Below, piece by piece: positions 63,471 to 64,000 of a stretch of 64,000 bases of DNA. The translations under genes and the position numbers were made by a program. Under the pieces are notes generated by a model. That model worked only from the letters and a program-made list of their open reading frames with translations, did not search any database and was not told the origin of the DNA. The DNA comes from Pedobacter psychrodurus (lineage in GTDB: Bacteria > Bacteroidota > Bacteroidia > Sphingobacteriales > Sphingobacteriaceae): assembly GCF_004331735.1 (NCBI RefSeq), contig NZ_SJSO01000003.1, forward strand, positions 124,001-188,000. The letters are read 5' to 3'. Position 1 is the first letter of the stretch. Each line of letters starts with the position of its first letter.

Positions 63471-63719
63471 TCAGGACCTGTCAAATGGAAACCGCTCGTC
63501 TTTGATGTGCACCGGCCGAATCGATGATCTTATTAAGGTCAACCGACTTCTCTGCCATACCTTTGATGATAATTCATGGCATGTTAAGGTTTTTAGTTTC
63601 TGTCGCTGTTCATTGATGGAAAGGTTTTTGAGATCAGCTAATAGCCGCATTTCATCTTGTGGGATATAGTTTTTGCTGCTTAATGTCCATTTCATCACGG
63701 TAACCAACAGTTTCACCAC
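63471..63719 (-). pseudogene. Probable frameshifted small gene
   Basis: The long frame ends FPFDRS with weak coding text, but the other frame gives IIKGMAEKSVDLNKIIDSAG and AHQRRAVSI, so the better C-terminus is reached after a frame change near 63570. The 5' half LLADLKNLSINEQRQKLKTL looks helical. No family was recognised. Confidence 0.4.
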
Positions 63720-63809
63720 ATTAATGCCGGATTTAAACTTGCGCTTAATTTCTTTGACTGGATTGAACGGGAAAATTTTCTGTTAATTAAAATTCGTTAA
63801 CTCACGGTG

Positions 63810-64000
63810 ATGAACTGGTTTGGAAAATTTATACTTACTGTTTTTGTCAGCTTTTGCTGCATGATCGGTGCGCTTGGGGCAAAGTATCCCCTTTCAATAT
63901 TGTTGGTGCTCGCAGCTAAGGGCTGTTGGGTGCTTTTTGTGGTTGCTTTTTTTGGAACAGGGATAAAAGGAAAAGGCTCAGGAGGGAATTTGAAGATTTT
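63810..64000 (+). CDS. Small membrane protein, 3' end outside window
   Basis: The ATG at 63810 opens a frame that runs off the right edge: MNWFGKFILTVFVSFCCMIG, then ALGAKYPLSILLVLAAKGCW and VLFVVAFFGTGIKGKG. Two hydrophobic segments and a Lys-Gly tail suggest a small inner-membrane protein. An eroded copy lies at 62292-62420. No family was assigned. Confidence 0.6.
   Translation, partial: MNWFGKFILTVFVSFCCMIGALGAKYPLSILLVLAAKGCWVLFVVAFFGTGIKGKGSGGNLKI

Noticed and set aside
1-64000. tRNA genes, rRNA or CRISPR arrays
   Set aside because: No cloverleaf, rRNA block or regularly spaced repeat was seen on reading both strands.

Overview
This window reads as chromosome of a Bacteroidota bacterium, most like Pedobacter or another Sphingobacteriaceae member. 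The signs are a SusC/SusD pair, many short lipoproteins with a Cys-Lys-Lys lipobox end, three LytS/LytTR-type regulatory systems, a short RpoD-like sigma factor, and promoter boxes of the Bacteroidota form (TTG, 19 bases, TAnnTTT). No rRNA, tRNA or CRISPR array was seen.

Layout. 1-0.7 kb: the end of a GH28-type polysaccharide hydrolase and a decayed secreted protein. 1.0-9.5 kb: a LytTR response regulator, seven minus-strand secreted proteins (mostly lipoproteins) with operon-like spacing, and a divergent TPR histidine kinase. 10.4-12.0 kb: a three-gene unit with a HipA-like kinase and an overlapping DUF3037 protein. 12.3-17.6 kb: two large unassigned proteins that are almost free of Lys/Arg in places; the second joins a propeller-like N-terminus to a hydrophobic helical C-terminus. 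This is the best candidate for an undescribed system. 17.8-20.2 kb: a decay zone with a broken S41 peptidase, an AraC remnant and another broken gene. 20.1-23.7 kb: a LytTR/histidine kinase pair and a TlpA-like thioredoxin protein. 24.2-29.5 kb: an Lrp/AsnC regulator, an RpoD-like sigma factor, DsbD with its N-terminal partner, and a broken cysteine synthase. 30.2-33.6 kb: serC, a DUF1015 gene, a tiny membrane protein and a second Lrp/AsnC regulator.

34-43.8 kb is accessory in character: a third LytTR system, an XRE regulator, two apparently convergent structured RNAs, small hypotheticals, an ECF sigma factor, a cold-shock gene, and remnants of a RadC-like gene, a Crp regulator and a histidine kinase. 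43.8-56.7 kb is a six-gene minus-strand polysaccharide-utilisation-type locus: phosphodiester glycosidase, NamZ-type exo-muramidase, SusC, SusD, phosphoesterase/PQQ propeller, and a GH3/beta-lactamase fusion. A DeoR regulator converges on it. Together these look like a system for capturing and trimming peptidoglycan or other amino-sugar glycans. 57.2-64 kb holds an intact RadC-like gene, small lipoproteins, a Crp-type regulator and an SDR dehydrogenase that share a near-identical upstream motif, an NTF2-like protein, a HigA-N-terminus-like small protein and the start of a small membrane protein.

All calls come from reading the sequence and its translations. Family names rest on motif recognition, without database search.
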